A DNA stretch of 64,000 nt. It comes from Phialophora verrucosa. Its lineage: Eukaryota > Ascomycota > Eurotiomycetes > Chaetothyriales > Herpotrichiellaceae. Made by a program: the position numbers and the translations under genes. Shown one piece after another: positions 24,199 to 35,471 of this stretch (position 1 is its first letter; each line of letters begins with the position of its first letter). Below the pieces are notes generated by a model. That model was not told where the DNA came from. It saw only the letters and a program-made list of their open reading frames with translations, and searched no databases. The stretch covers positions 1,922,001 to 1,986,000 of the forward strand of contig MSED01000001.1 in the NCBI GenBank assembly GCA_002099365.1, given 5' to 3'.

Positions 24199-25270
24199 GG
24201 TGAGGGAGGAGCGCGAGGCATCAAATGCAAAATCTCGAGGGCCGGTGCGGATGAGGATGCGCCGTGGTTTAGTACATAACTTGCGTGTGCTGGCAAGCTT
24301 GGGACGGCTTCGGAAATGCCTCTGCAGACCAGATAGGCAGCGAGAGTGCCGGAAGAGGTAAACGTCGCAGGAAGCCCAGAACTGGATTTGGTAAACAGCC
24401 TCGCGAGATTTGGCAGAGCCCGGGTAATATTAATTAAAGCATCGGCCGAGCGCGGATATGAAAGGGCCCCGCTGGTGGGTGCACGCGATCGAGTCCAACG
24501 AGGCTGCAGAGGCCACAGGACAGAGCGGTAGATGTGGTGGGGGAAGGGTTGCTGGCTGACCTGCTGACGGATCACGCGGATTGAAGGTACATACGAGTAC
24601 AAGGAAAAATGTGTGGTGCGGTGGCTCGAGGAGGGAGAAAGGATGCAGGGAGACAGACTCAATCTTCGACTTACCCGAACTCGCTCATCAGCGCCGTCGA
24701 GGTGGTTTGAGGGCAGCGCCGGCATCGTCGGATTGTGGGGTGCGCAAGGTTGAGGCATAATTGGCCGACGACCGAAAGCCCAGCGTCTCTTGCGCGGAAA
24801 ATGCGGCTGAAGTTTTGTGATCACCAGCGGCCTTGCTGCTAATGCATGATGATGTAGCTCGCTATGCTCGTCTCTTTGCCCTTTATCTCACTCACCTCAC
24901 TCTGCATGCGAGCTTGGGCCGAGGGCACGCAGTTGCTTACCGCTTTCCACTTTGCTGACTACGACGACAGTCACCCGATATCACGGCGCTCCGCGGGAGT
25001 CCACGAAAGCGCAGACACCTGTCCAGTACATGTCACTGTGGAAAGAGTCCTGAGGCGGAACAGTGGTTGGAAGTCGGTATTGGCTCCTTCTAGCTTGACC
25101 CCTACCATTGCATCATACGTCTAACCATTATCCTGAAGCTCTCTTTATGGGCCCACACGTCTCTGTATTCCCCTCTGGTGTTTTGCGCAAACATAATCTT
25201 TTTGCCCAGCCAACTCTAATTCTTGTCCTCCTGTCCTCCTGTCTTCCTGTCTTCCGGCTTTCTATGCCCC
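24199..25270. other. Intergenic, no gene recognised
   Basis: This 1.07-kb gap lies between two leftward genes. A 292-codon frame at 23946-24824 (-) mostly overlaps the ssSPT gene in another register, and its sequence is low-complexity. One TACGAGTAC word lies at 24592-24600. A run of CCTCCTGT/CTTCCTGT copies lies near 25228-25256. Confidence 0.5.
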
Positions 25271-27833
25271 TCACGGTGGCAGATTGAGATCGAAATCCTC
25301 ATGCTCAAGCGCCACTCTCCCAATGATGCAGTTCATTTCATTTGCCACAATCAAGCCCGGCGTGCGGTTCGGCAGTCGGTGTGTTTCCATATGTGACAAG
25401 AAGGCCTCCAACCCGTAGAATGTTGGCGTCACGTTGACCGCCGTCGCCTTCTTCTCGCCGAAAACGCCCAGGTTGGCGAGCTGGGCCGTTACGCCGTTAT
25501 CGAGCCAGCCCTTGGCCGCTCCCTCGGCGCAACAGAAATAGCATGCGAAGATGTCGCCGCTGTTGAGCGCGTCACCGATGGTCAATTTCTTGGACACGTG
25601 ACACTTGGCAAGGAAATTCCAGCGGTATTTGATGCCGCCTGCTGAGCGCCGGACGGTGGTGTCCAACGTCTTCTCCACCTTGGCTGAGCCGCGTCCGCCG
25701 CTAGGGAGTGCCTTGGACACGGTCGCCGGCCCTTCAAAGTTGCATTTGCTGCACCGCCAGAAATATTCATGTCCTCTGGGGCCCCTCTTGTGCTCCAGCG
25801 TAAATCCCTTCTTGCGTGCCCCGAGTTGTTGTCGCACTGCGCCTTTGCAGAATCCTGCTAGGTTCGACTCGCTTGGTATGTTGAGCTGCGATCGAGATAT
25901 CTGCAGCTCGGCCGAGGCAATGGGCACGCCGGAAACTCGCATCTTTGCTTCCAGGGATCCGTTATCCGTGGTCGATACTGATGCCGAGGCCGATCTGGCT
26001 GTCATGCCCTCCAGCATGCTATCAATTTGTTGCGCGATTGGGGAAGTCGGGCTGGCCACCTGCGACCCTTCCCTGCTGTAGCCGATATCGAGCGGCTTTG
26101 GTTTGACGTAGCGAGGCTGGCCGTTGAATTGAGCTTCGAGCGCCCCGGGGGAAGGTTTATGTATCGCATCTGCAATCCCGGGCGGAAGCCCTTTACGTAT
26201 TGCAAATGACGCTATTTTGGACCCTGTCGAGCTCGTCGACCGTATCGAGAGTGGTCGAGGAGCCGAGGGGATTGGAGGTACCTGAGATGTCAGCATTGTC
26301 AACGTTGGACCAATTGATATGACACCTACCCTTTGGTGGAAGAGGTGGTCCGTTGGGGCGGGCAGCGTTTCTGACTCTGCGCTGCTGGTCTGGGGTCGCG
26401 AGATTGGGGAGTTCAGGGCTGGCTGCCTGGGTACTGCCTGCTGATGTTGGTATGGAACCGACATGGATTGCTGGACTTGTTGCTGCAACTGTGGTGGCAA
26501 ATGCTGCAAGAATTGCTGGTATTGGTGTTCCGGTATTGACGGTATTGACGGTGGAGGTGCTCGCCCTCGAGATGTTGTTGTCGCAACAAACTCCAGCGTG
26601 GGGTAGTCTGGATTCACAGGAACGGCCTGTCTCTGACTTAACGGTGGACTCTGAGGAGGGAGGCTCGGTGTCGTCGACTCCTTCTCGTCAGCTTGCCGGT
26701 CGACCGGTGGCCCGGAATCGAGCTCATGTGGTTGTGCTGGAGGTGCTTGGCCTGGGTTGTTTATTTCTGGTACCAATCGGGGACTGGGCTGCAGCGGAGG
26801 ACTTTGTGGCGCATATTTGTGCACATCTATCGGTGGCGGTTGGTAAAAATTTGAATCTTGAGGAAACTTTTGTCCCTTATCGTCAGTGGTGTATACGGGT
26901 CGAAGTAGATCTTGCTGATAAGGCGGAGGTCCGGCATTTGGTGGATGCATGTGCTCTTCTGGTCGGTAATATTGATTTGCAGAGTCGGGCAGGGTCTGCG
27001 CCGCACCGTGGCTGAGCTGTCTTTGTACAGGAAAAGGGAGAGATGGCACGTTGTCTTCACCCGGCGTCCGGATCTTCGGGGGCTCGCTTGAATAAGAGTG
27101 CGTCGAGTTCATCGAAATCCTTCGTTGCGGCGTCAGGCCGCCAGAGCCCTTGTGGTCAAGGCCTACAGCCGTTCTTGAGCTATACGTTGTGTACGACCCA
27201 TTCGATTGGAGATCATACGGTCGTCCGCCAAACGAGGAGTGCGTACTGCGGCTGCTCGAGTAGGCCAATGAACCCGGGAGTTGAACCTTGTCTGGCTCGT
27301 CACCATATGGACGCGACATCTGTTTCATCGCTGCTGTAGCCGTCGACATACGTTGATAAAGCTGGCCGAGGCATACTGTCGCATTGACTTGGCAATCGTC
27401 CGATGTTTCCTTCAGCATGTGCAGGTTCAGAGCTGCCTCGTCCATGAACACTTCTCGCAAGTGTGAGATGACGTCTTGCTGGAGGTGAATGAGAATGTCC
27501 TTCATCTGTTCTCGGGCGATAGCATCCCCGCGAGCATATGTCTCGCCGAAGCGACGGACGTCGCGATCGTATTGGTTCCGCACGGCGGCAGAGCCTAGCG
27601 AGAGCGAGTCCTCGAAATCCTTCGTCAACTGCTCTGGCAAGATGAACTCCTCCGATTTCTGTTCCTTGTCTCTAAGCCGCCGTACTAGCTTTGCCGCATC
27701 GCGATAAGCGTCAGTGACTGTGGCCGACAAGAAGTCAGTAACTGTCGCCTGCAATCGGCGTAGATTAACGCAATCGTCATGGTTCCGATACGATGATGGC
27801 TTTTGCGACTGCGAATGATGCAGATCGTCGCAT
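25271..27833 (-). CDS. Conserved hypothetical protein with Cys-rich C-terminal domain
   Basis: The function is not recognised. The long frame begins at GTG, so I start at the ATG at 27833 (MRRSASFAVAKAII) and splice 27791..27749. A 48-bp intron with a TGCTGAC branch (26329..26282) is also removed, although it is open in frame. Exons 27833..27792, 27748..26330 and 26281..25271 give 823 aa. Residues 15-170 are helical and charged (TDAYRDAAKLVRRLRDKEQK). Residues 175-600 are Pro/Gln/Ser-rich and disordered. The C-terminal 230 residues look folded and may bind zinc: FWRCSKCNFEGPATV, LAKCHVSK, FACYFCCAEG, then LEAFLSHMETHR. The pattern resembles a fungal zinc-ribbon-like module, which is inference. 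The first exon is the least certain part. Confidence 0.78.
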
Positions 27834-29757
27834 GTCACGGTTCACCCAACACCGTGATACAGAACAATCTCAGAATAGATCACTTGGCGTCGCAAGATCG
27901 AGGCCGCATCGAGTTGCATAACCCAGCACCACCTTGTACCACAAAGGGATGAACTCGGACATTTGGCCCGTTTAGGCAGGATGCCCGTCGTATAAATATG
28001 CCAGGAGAAATCCTCGAGCCGGTCAAACGCCTTGACCATCCATCGACAGCCACGGCTAGGTGTGTAGATGATCGCGTACGAAAAGAGACTGGGCATACCT
28101 GCTTGAACACATAACTCGACCGACATAACATCCATCGCTGTAGTCGCTGTGTTGCGCGTAGTCCAGATCGGGATTTAAGTGATGCTTGAGAGGAGTGGAG
28201 GTATCAGTCTATATCAGCTCATCGAAGCGCCGTTGGTCCTTTTCGTGCCAGGATTAGAGTTGGCTCGAGGCGAGAAAGTGTCCAAGGTAACAAGAACGGA
28301 TAAACAGGAGAAACCGAGAAGTGGGAGAGTGCCTGGTACTTGAGGCTGAGGCTGATGTCAGGCTATGGATACACACACAGGTGATGTTGTGCGAAAGTCC
28401 CGAAGTCATGCTCGTAACGCAGCCTCCTCGTTGCAATCTGCCTGCTTGTCTGGGTGCAGGGAGGTGGCTCGTATTGATTCCCCATCCGTCGAAAGGGTCA
28501 TGCAAGCGAGCCCAAAGGGCTGGTTGAGTTTCACAGGGCCAGAACGTTCGTGGATGGTTGGGACCAAGTTTTTTGGAAGACTGCAGCGGACAGGCGCATG
28601 GCGCACATTGCCTACCGAATGGGCGTGGCTCGTCGGACGAGATAAGAGACCAGCGCTCGAGTCAGATCGAGGCGCCTAGCAAACAGAGCATGGAGGTACC
28701 ATTTGACCGCTGTCCATCCGGCTAGAGCTGATCCTCGGGGGGACACCGACGCCTCGGAAGGCAGAACAAGGCTTGCGGGCGGGGGACCCATGGCTGAACA
28801 ATTGCCAGGGCATGTTCTTTCCAGCAGCAAGAGAGGCTAACATGGAGCGCTTCAGGCAGCTGTGAAGCAATTCCTACAAATCCTGCAGGGGCCAGAAGAC
28901 GCTCGAGCACAGGCGTCGAGCCAAGAATGCCCGATTCAACACCACTTTGGGGGTCCGGTTGATTGGTGAGCTGCCACAACACCGTTGTTGGCGAGCTTGG
29001 CCTGCAGAGACAAGCCTTGGGCGATGGAAGCTGCGCTCTTGAATGGCGCAAATGAGGCTTGCGATAGGAGAAGAGAGTTCGAGCTGAAAGAGCAGACCGT
29101 CGCCTCATAGTCCGACGGGGAAGAGTGGGTGCGGACGTGTCTAGACTCTGCCACCCCACCCCCCTACCCCCCGGAAACACAGTTTCCAAATCGCATTTCC
29201 AATGCTTGTGCATTCACACAATCAAGATTGTTTTTGACGTGAAGATTATCACATCCTTCACCCTTGCCCCGCCCGCAGACGTTCCATGTGTTCGTTCGTC
29301 CACTCGTCTATTTCTTGGTTATTCTCCGCGTCCCTAACCATCCACGTGCGAGCAGCGATGTTCCCAGTATCTGTCGCAACACTCGAGGCTCGGACTCTTG
29401 GACTATTCGCAACAAGTACGGCAATTTCGCCCGAGCAAAATGTTCCTACTACCGTCGAGAGGGACTTTATTTCAAGCCTCGCCTCTATCACGTTGATTGA
29501 ACCCTAACTAAGCAGGTACCAGCAGCGGACGGTTATCGCCCGGCGAATTATTGAACGATCGTGGCGCATGTCCCTGCCGCATGGGTCGCACACGTGGTTC
29601 CGTGGGAATCGAGTTGTCGTAAAGCGGGCCGTGGAGCTCTGCAAGCGAGAAAGGGGCTCTCATTATCCGTTGCTTAACTCCTGGGGTAGACACTAGCTGC
29701 CACAGGAGCCACCAGAAGGATTCGGCGACACCGACAGTAGCTTATCATTGACGTTAT
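27834..29757. other. Gene-poor intergenic region
   Basis: This 1.9-kb gap lies between two leftward genes. The frames here (up to 163 codons, at 28722-29213 -) match nothing I recognise and overlap each other. No tRNA or transposon ends are visible. Confidence 0.4.
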
Positions 29758-31936
29758 TCATAACTGAGCCTTGCCAGAAAGCAGCCGTTTAATTGCCGCT
29801 GGTGTGAGAGGTATGTATCCGTCTCCTTCCCTCTCGATCCAAAACATCCGGTCCTGGTTTCCCTCTGGGATCAAAAAACCTGGTCACTTTCATCAGTAAA
29901 GATTACTTGGCGGGTGCAACTTGTTAGCAGGGCGAACACACCGTCTTTACGGAGACCCGTCTTCAACTTCTTCATTATCGCCGACACTCTCTCGCTACCA
30001 CTGTCACCGCTCATAGCTCCCGAGTCCGGTGCACCACCTTCATTGACAAGCACCCTCACGAAGCGCGGCACGGCGTATGGGGGAAGAGCGCTTTCTGATG
30101 TCCGTAGCCACTCCTCTAACTGTGATATGGTGTCGTGGTATACTCGGTCGAGCTGGAGAGCGGATACGTTTTGCAAAGTAATAGCTGCGCAGCCCAACTG
30201 CCCATCGTAGCCGTACCGGTTCATCGGGATGGCATACACGTTGACAGAGGCAATATGTGGATGTCGACTGAGCCACGCCTCCACCTCGGTCGTCGAAATA
30301 TTATGTCCCTTTGCCCGGTAAGTGTCTCCAAGACGATCTCGAAAGGAGATAAACCCGTCTTCATCCTGCAAGAGACATTTATCTTAGCAAATCAGAGCAG
30401 AGATGGTGTTGTTGTACTCACCATCACCAAAGCGTCACCGATCCTTGTATATTCATCGCCCTTCTCAAAGACGTCTCTCAAAGTTTTCTTGCTTGTGGCC
30501 TCTTCTCCCCCCAATCCGATGTAATCGTGCCTTCTTTGAATCGGAGGCGCAATTTTGCAGATCGCCTCGCCTACTTCTCCTGGCTTGGTTTTTATGCAAA
30601 ATCCTGTCCGAGGATCTCTCACCACTTCTCCACTCTCGAAGTCGGCCTTGACAATTGCAAAAGTCCCTTGGCCGAACCACTTACTTCTCATTAGCGCACC
30701 ATAGCGCGCAACCTTTCCCACCCCAAGATCGTTCTTGTTCGAGTTCACGAGGGAGATGGTGGCCTCGCTCGCTGAGTAGTACTCAACGATCCAGGGGATA
30801 CCAAACCTAGCTCTAACTGCACGCCATACGCCAGGAGCCAAGCCAAGCCCGAATGCAAGGTCGACCGCATGGTTCTTCTCATCCGGGAACCTAGGATCGG
30901 GAGGTGCCTGCACGAGATACCGGAACATTTCGCCAATATACAAGATGGCATTCGCGTCTGATCGCCGGATGTCTGCCCAGAACTCACGCCGCGAAAACCT
31001 CCGTGCAAGGATGACAGTCCCTGAGGCGGATAATGCTCCGGGAAGAGCCGCGAATGAGGCTGTGCCATGAAACATGGGTAGGCAGATATACCACCGCCTT
31101 TGTTTTCCCTGCATCCCCGGCCATCTATCTGAGCAAGCGGTTAGGTGGTTGTAACCTAATGGCCAATTCAACCCCTTTGGCATCCCTGTTGTCCCAGACG
31201 TGAAGAGGTACTGGGCTGCATCGGTTGGACCAACCTTGGGTCTCTTTGACTTTGGAAAATCCGCCATATCGGGCGTTACCGCAGGCAGATCATCATGCCT
31301 TAGGAGCATTGCTCCCTGAACGTTGGCTCTGGGTGCTGGGTAAGTGTTGTAATCGTACAGCAACACCTTCCGCAGATGGGGCAACTCTTGTGCAGTCTCG
31401 ATTGCCTGACCCGGATGTTGCAGCAACGCTTTGATGAGTGTTCCAGACAGTTCGTGTGTGGTGATGCAGAACTCTGCTTCGCTGATTTTCAAACAGTGTT
31501 TGATATGCGTGCCCGTGATTGCCGTGTTGATAGGCGCACTGATGGCACCAATCTTATACAGCGCCCACCATGCCATCAGGAACTCGGGGGAGTTGTTGAC
31601 GAACATACCGACAACAGTTCTATTCTGGATGCCCAGGCGCTCAAAAGCTTCGGCGAGTCGACCGATCTCCTCACGGAGCTGGCGGTAGGTCCAGGATCGG
31701 TCCTCGAAAACAAATGCCTCCTTCCCAGTATGATGATTTTCAGCGTAGGTCGAGTGGAGGACGTGGTAAAATGACCAGTCATCTTCGCCGTGCTCTTTGT
31801 ACATGTCCTCGACATATTCCTGAAGTCGTCTCGCCCCACGAAGCTGAGCAATATCGCTCCGGAGCGAGTATTTGGCGTCAAGGTACATGCCAATCCCAGT
31901 TGCCGCTGCCGCAGCGCCAGCTGCTAAAAGCTCCAT
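29758..31936 (-). CDS. FAT1: Fat1-like very-long-chain acyl-CoA synthetase/fatty acid transporter
   Basis: This AMP-forming ligase activates long and very-long-chain fatty acids at the ER, lipid droplet or peroxisome. Exons 31936..30422, 30365..29942 and 29879..29758 give 686 aa. An N-terminal membrane-type helix is followed by the AMP motif YLFTSGTTGMPKG (residues 243-255), MFHGTASFAALPGAL, the VLACS-type YIGEMFRYLVQAPP, YYSASEAT, then FRDRLGDTYRAKGHNIST with the conserved hinge and WKGENVST-like region. The last intron is needed: with a TGCTAAC branch it swaps an abnormal tail for GLRKDGFLIPEGNQDRMFWI and GDGYIPLTP, equivalent to the normal C-terminus. It is divergent from DAD3. Confidence 0.93.
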
Positions 31937-32546
31937 CGCTTCCTCAGCGGCTCAGACAGGGGCCTACGGAATGAAGAATCATGAAGATGAAAGCAAGTGC
32001 GCTGCAACATTGCTACCTCATCCACTGCTTCGTTCAGGCGAGCCTCGGATGAGGATATGTGGAGACGTCGCCATCAAGAATAGCCGAACTAGTGGAATCT
32101 CATTGTGTACTTTCGTCCATTTCCCGTCACGTCCGTCCACACATCAGACTTCCACACGCGGAGAATCGTGCGGGGGGACACATGTGTGGACAGCCGAGCC
32201 ACTGAATTTGCCTGGCCTACCTACAGTAGTAGCATATCACATGGTCGGCCTCCTCGCTCGTCGATGTGGAAAATTGGGGTGCTCCGCACAAAATGAAGAA
32301 ACAGTGTGAAGAAAGAAGAAGAGGGCGGCGGAGCATTCGGGTATGTCCCGCCTAATTTACGGTGGCACATCTGCCCCGTCACGTAAGCTACAGCGCGTTC
32401 TTGCGCGTCTTCCGTGTCTGACTGAAAATGAGAAATCTCCTTGTCCCTGGCACAAATTGTAACGTGCTCTACCGAATCCATGGGGCCGCCGCAGCCGCCA
32501 AAAGCTAGTCTTACGATCAGTCCCGCCTGCTGATTCCCTCGCCAAG
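31937..32546. promoter_or_regulatory. Divergent FAT1/DAD3 spacer
   Basis: This 610-bp region must hold both promoters. No distinctive element was identified. Confidence 0.4.
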
Positions 32547-32977
32547 ATGGACGACAGCACAATGTACAGCAATCCACAAAACTCGATTCTGAATCTGACG
32601 GGCCAATCTTCCTCGGCCGTGTCGCCTTTGGAACAGGAGGTCTTGGACGAATATGAGAGATTGGCTAATAACATGAAAGTGGTAGGTCTCCCGCAAAAAC
32701 GCAGGGGAGGATGTGGTAGGGAGTACAGATGTGGATGGAAAGACGGGCTGATCGTTTGTACCAGCTTTCATCAACCCTGGCCGACCTTTCCAGCGGGCCT
32801 GTCACACTCGAGATTGCAGAAGGTCTTCGGCTGCTTGAGCGCAAGGTCGCCAGTGTGTACACCCTGATGAAGGCCAGTGTCTACAGTATCGTCCTGCAGC
32901 AGGGGCAAATGGAAGGGGCAGAGGAAGGGAGCCTGGACGGGAACGACGATGGTGGACGGGACGATGGGCGGGGTTGA
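32547..32977 (+). CDS. DAD3: DASH/Dam1 complex subunit Dad3
   Basis: Dad3 is a small kinetochore protein of the DASH ring, which couples kinetochores to microtubules. Exons 32547..32681 and 32765..32977 give 115 aa. The N-terminal SPLEQEVLDEYERLANNMKV is the family signature. The splice continues LSSTLADLSSGPVTLEIAEG and LRLLERKVASVYTLMKASVY, a second amphipathic helix. The acidic Gly/Asp-rich tail of about 25 residues is extra and probably disordered. The 3' end faces MRPS5, 184 bp away. Confidence 0.94.
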
Positions 32978-33161
32978 GAATGGGATTGCAGCCAGGCTTC
33001 ATAGAAATTGGGGGTGATGAGGTCTCGAATGGCCATGGGGCCACGACGACCACGAGACCACGACTTCTTCCGAGGCTCAAGAAGCCTCCCCTTGTCTTTG
33101 TACAATTTACAAGTCAGGTGGAGCGGACAGCGCTCACAGTACCCGAATATAGAGAATACCC

Positions 33162-34440
33162 TCACGTCTGTCCTGCATAGTACACTTTTCGAACGTCAAC
33201 CAACTTCTTGCCCCTTGCTCTCGCGATATCCTCCGGATGCTTTTGGCTTAATAGAGCCTGCACGGTTGCTTTCACCGTGTTCATGGGATTTCTCGACCGC
33301 GTCACCCGAGCAGCAAGATCGTGTATGCCTGCGCATCTGCAAATCTCCCAGATGTATTGTTGGCACCGAAGTCCGAAGCCTGATAAGGGCTCAATTAGCA
33401 TCAGGAACATGGCTGAGGGATGTTGCCGTATTTGACATACCTGGGGGTCTTGCATACAACTCCAGCTCCGTGGCGCTGACTTTTGCACTCAGGTCACCGT
33501 AAATGGTTCGATCTTCATATCGTAGAATGGGTGTCATATTTCGAATGGCGCGATACTGACTCTGGAGGATTGCCTGAGCGTCTTCGGCAGATTTCCCTTC
33601 TCCTATGCCGATCAAGCCTTGGCCATTTCCGGCCACGCTCAGACAGTATATCTTCTGGATCTTGCCCAATCTCGTCTGGTTCACCACTCGATGGCTGATG
33701 ACGGTCTTCACTCGCAGCCGAGCTATTTCCTTCTGGCTGTATCCAGTCATCTGCATCAGTTGTAGAAGAGCAGGCGAGACGACACGCTGGTCGTTTCTCT
33801 CTGTCTCCCCCTCCCCATCTTTGGATTTTTTCCGCTGCGGTGGCTTGGGCTCTGCGATTTTAGGCAGGTCTGGAGCCAAAGCTGTAGGTGGGTTTCTTTC
33901 TGCCTCTTCGCGTCCTACAGTCAAGCGTAAGTTCTTGTCGAACTTGTCCCACAGTTCCTGATCATAATCATTCTCGTGTTTGGGGTCGGGGATCTCGTTC
34001 ATGAACTTGACGAAGTCGGCTTCGATCTCCTCGTCGGTCTTGATCCTTGCGTTGTCATCGATATTTGTCATAGGTGCTCGGACAGGCTTGTCGACCACAG
34101 GGTCAATCTTTGTCAATTCATCGTAGTATTTCAGTTTCCATGGATCTGTCCGCATGCCCGTCTGCTTCTGTAGCTTTTCGAAGTCGATGAGCTTTTGAGC
34201 GGCCTGGATGGCTGCGCGTTGCTCGGGGGAGTAGTGTGCGGGAGCATCTTGCGCAGATGGAAACTCTTTTGCTCTCTCGTTGAGATCCACTTGGTTGAAG
34301 TCTGCTTTGACGCTTGGGAATTTGGGCTTCCGTTTCTGGACCGCAGGAGAGGAATGGAACTGGCGCCGAGGGAGAGGCTTAGGGCGAGAGGTGCGCGTAA
34401 AGAGGCAGAAAACGCACTCTGATGATCTCGCGGCACTCAT
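33162..34440 (-). CDS. MRPS5: Mitochondrial ribosomal protein S5
   Basis: This is the uS5 protein of the mitochondrial small subunit. Exons 34440..33441 and 33379..33162 give 405 aa. The long frame begins at GTG, so I use the ATG at 34440 (MSAARSSECVFCLFTRTSRP), an Arg-rich, acid-free start fitting an import signal. A fungal-specific middle precedes the S5 domain, which starts around LRVKTVISHRVVNQTRLGKI and continues QKIYCLSVAGNGQGLIGIGE. The second half of S5 lies partly in exon 2 (GFGLRCQQYIWEICRCAGIH; NPMNTVKATVQALLS). It replaces the exon-1 read-through tail. Confidence 0.93.
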
Positions 34441-34715
34441 GACGCCAGTGTAGCCTGAAGACTGCGACACAAAGACGTGCGGAGCTTGAGAGGTCGAGGT
34501 GAAGAAAGCGATCGTGAGCGATGCTAAACTCGCGCACTCGCTCCTGAAATGACGCTAGTCGCTTTTGGAAATCGAGCTCGTGGCGGCCAAAGCGATATAA
34601 AAACTGCTCGCACCCTGACTTTGCCGCTTTAAAATGCTGGCTTGCGACTTACCTCCTCATCACCTCTTCTTCCTAGGAAGTCAGAATAACGTCTCTCTGA
34701 CTCTACAACCACAGG

Positions 34716-35471
34716 ATGATTTGCACATGTGACCTGAGCTCTCTCCAATGCAAGTATGTCGTATGGATTCGAATTTCAGGGGGAAGTTCGAATCCACCCA
34801 GGGACGTTCCATTACTCACCCTCAATACACTCGCTCGGTCTTCATTTTGTAGTAGGAGTGTGTCAATATTATGGCCTAACGATTCGTATATCTTGGCTGC
34901 ATTCGCGGCATTTCCTATCCAGCTAAGCAAAGCTCAAGAATATAGACTAGTATCGCCAGCCACAAAGACAATTATTGAAAAAGCGCAGTCTGGCGTTCGC
35001 GGGGAATGCATTCCATGTCCAGGGTCTATCTCTATATCGCATATACTATGTGATAGATTCCCTTTCATGGCAGCACCAGAGAGGTTTTTGCGCGGCATGA
35101 CGGCTTACAAAAGAAAATGTCTCTCTCCAAGGTTGCTCACGGCAAAACACGATTTCACACCTTCTCGGAATTCGCCTGCTCCCAGTTTTATGTGTGAACC
35201 TCACCGACACGCGGTACGCTCCTTGCCATCCACCGCCGTATCGCTATGGCTGCCTCCACGTCGAACATCCGCATTCCTCGGTCTTCGGATCAGATCGAAT
35301 CGAGAGGGGCATCGGCAATGGCCCAGAACAATGCATTGGTTTACAATTGGACTCGGAAAGAAATCGATTGCGAAGGGATACAACTGTTATGAGTATGTTT
35401 TGCGTCAGCTAGGGTTGCACAATGTCGGTGAATCTCACAGCAAGGCTTGCGTGGTCGATGGGACAGGATAA
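34716..35471 (+). CDS. Orphan ORF, 251 codons, coding status uncertain
   Basis: The frame is ATG-initiated and uninterrupted. It lies about 110 bp downstream of a TATA-like GATATAAAAA, in a region with no other gene. The product starts MICTCDLSSLQCKYVVWIRI and is rich in Ser, Arg, Cys and Leu, with no recognised domain, signal peptide or membrane helix. Codon choice shows no obvious third-position GC bias compared with the neighbours, which argues against a conserved gene. A shorter minus-strand frame (34703-34930) overlaps its 5' end and is an alternative. It may be a young or lineage-specific gene, or chance. Confidence 0.25.
   Translation: MICTCDLSSLQCKYVVWIRISGGSSNPPRDVPLLTLNTLARSSFCSRSVSILWPNDSYILAAFAAFPIQLSKAQEYRLVSPATKTIIEKAQSGVRGECIPCPGSISISHILCDRFPFMAAPERFLRGMTAYKRKCLSPRLLTAKHDFTPSRNSPAPSFMCEPHRHAVRSLPSTAVSLWLPPRRTSAFLGLRIRSNREGHRQWPRTMHWFTIGLGKKSIAKGYNCYEYVLRQLGLHNVGESHSKACVVDGTG
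34765..34795. repeat. 9-bp perfect inverted repeat (GGATTCGAA / TTCGAATCC)
   Basis: Two 9-bp arms at 34765-34773 and 34787-34795 are separated by 13 bases. They could form a stem-loop. The arm resembles a tRNA T-loop, but no tRNA can be folded around it. Confidence 0.7.

Noticed and set aside
23946..24824. 292-codon frame on the - strand
   Set aside because: It overlaps the ssSPT gene in another register, and the rest is Pro/Ser/Arg-rich with no family pattern.
26353..27015. 220-codon frame on the + strand
   Set aside because: It is antisense to the Pro/Gln-rich part of the unknown Cys-rich gene. Low-complexity DNA keeps the opposite strand open.
29758..32977. Secondary-metabolite cluster around the AMP-binding enzyme
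   Set aside because: The ligase has Fat1-type motifs and its neighbours are kinetochore and ribosomal genes. No PKS, NRPS, terpene synthase, P450 or transporter is nearby.
34765..34795. tRNA gene suggested by TTCGAATCC
   Set aside because: The T-stem bases do not pair on either strand and no anticodon or acceptor arm can be placed. The match comes from an inverted repeat.
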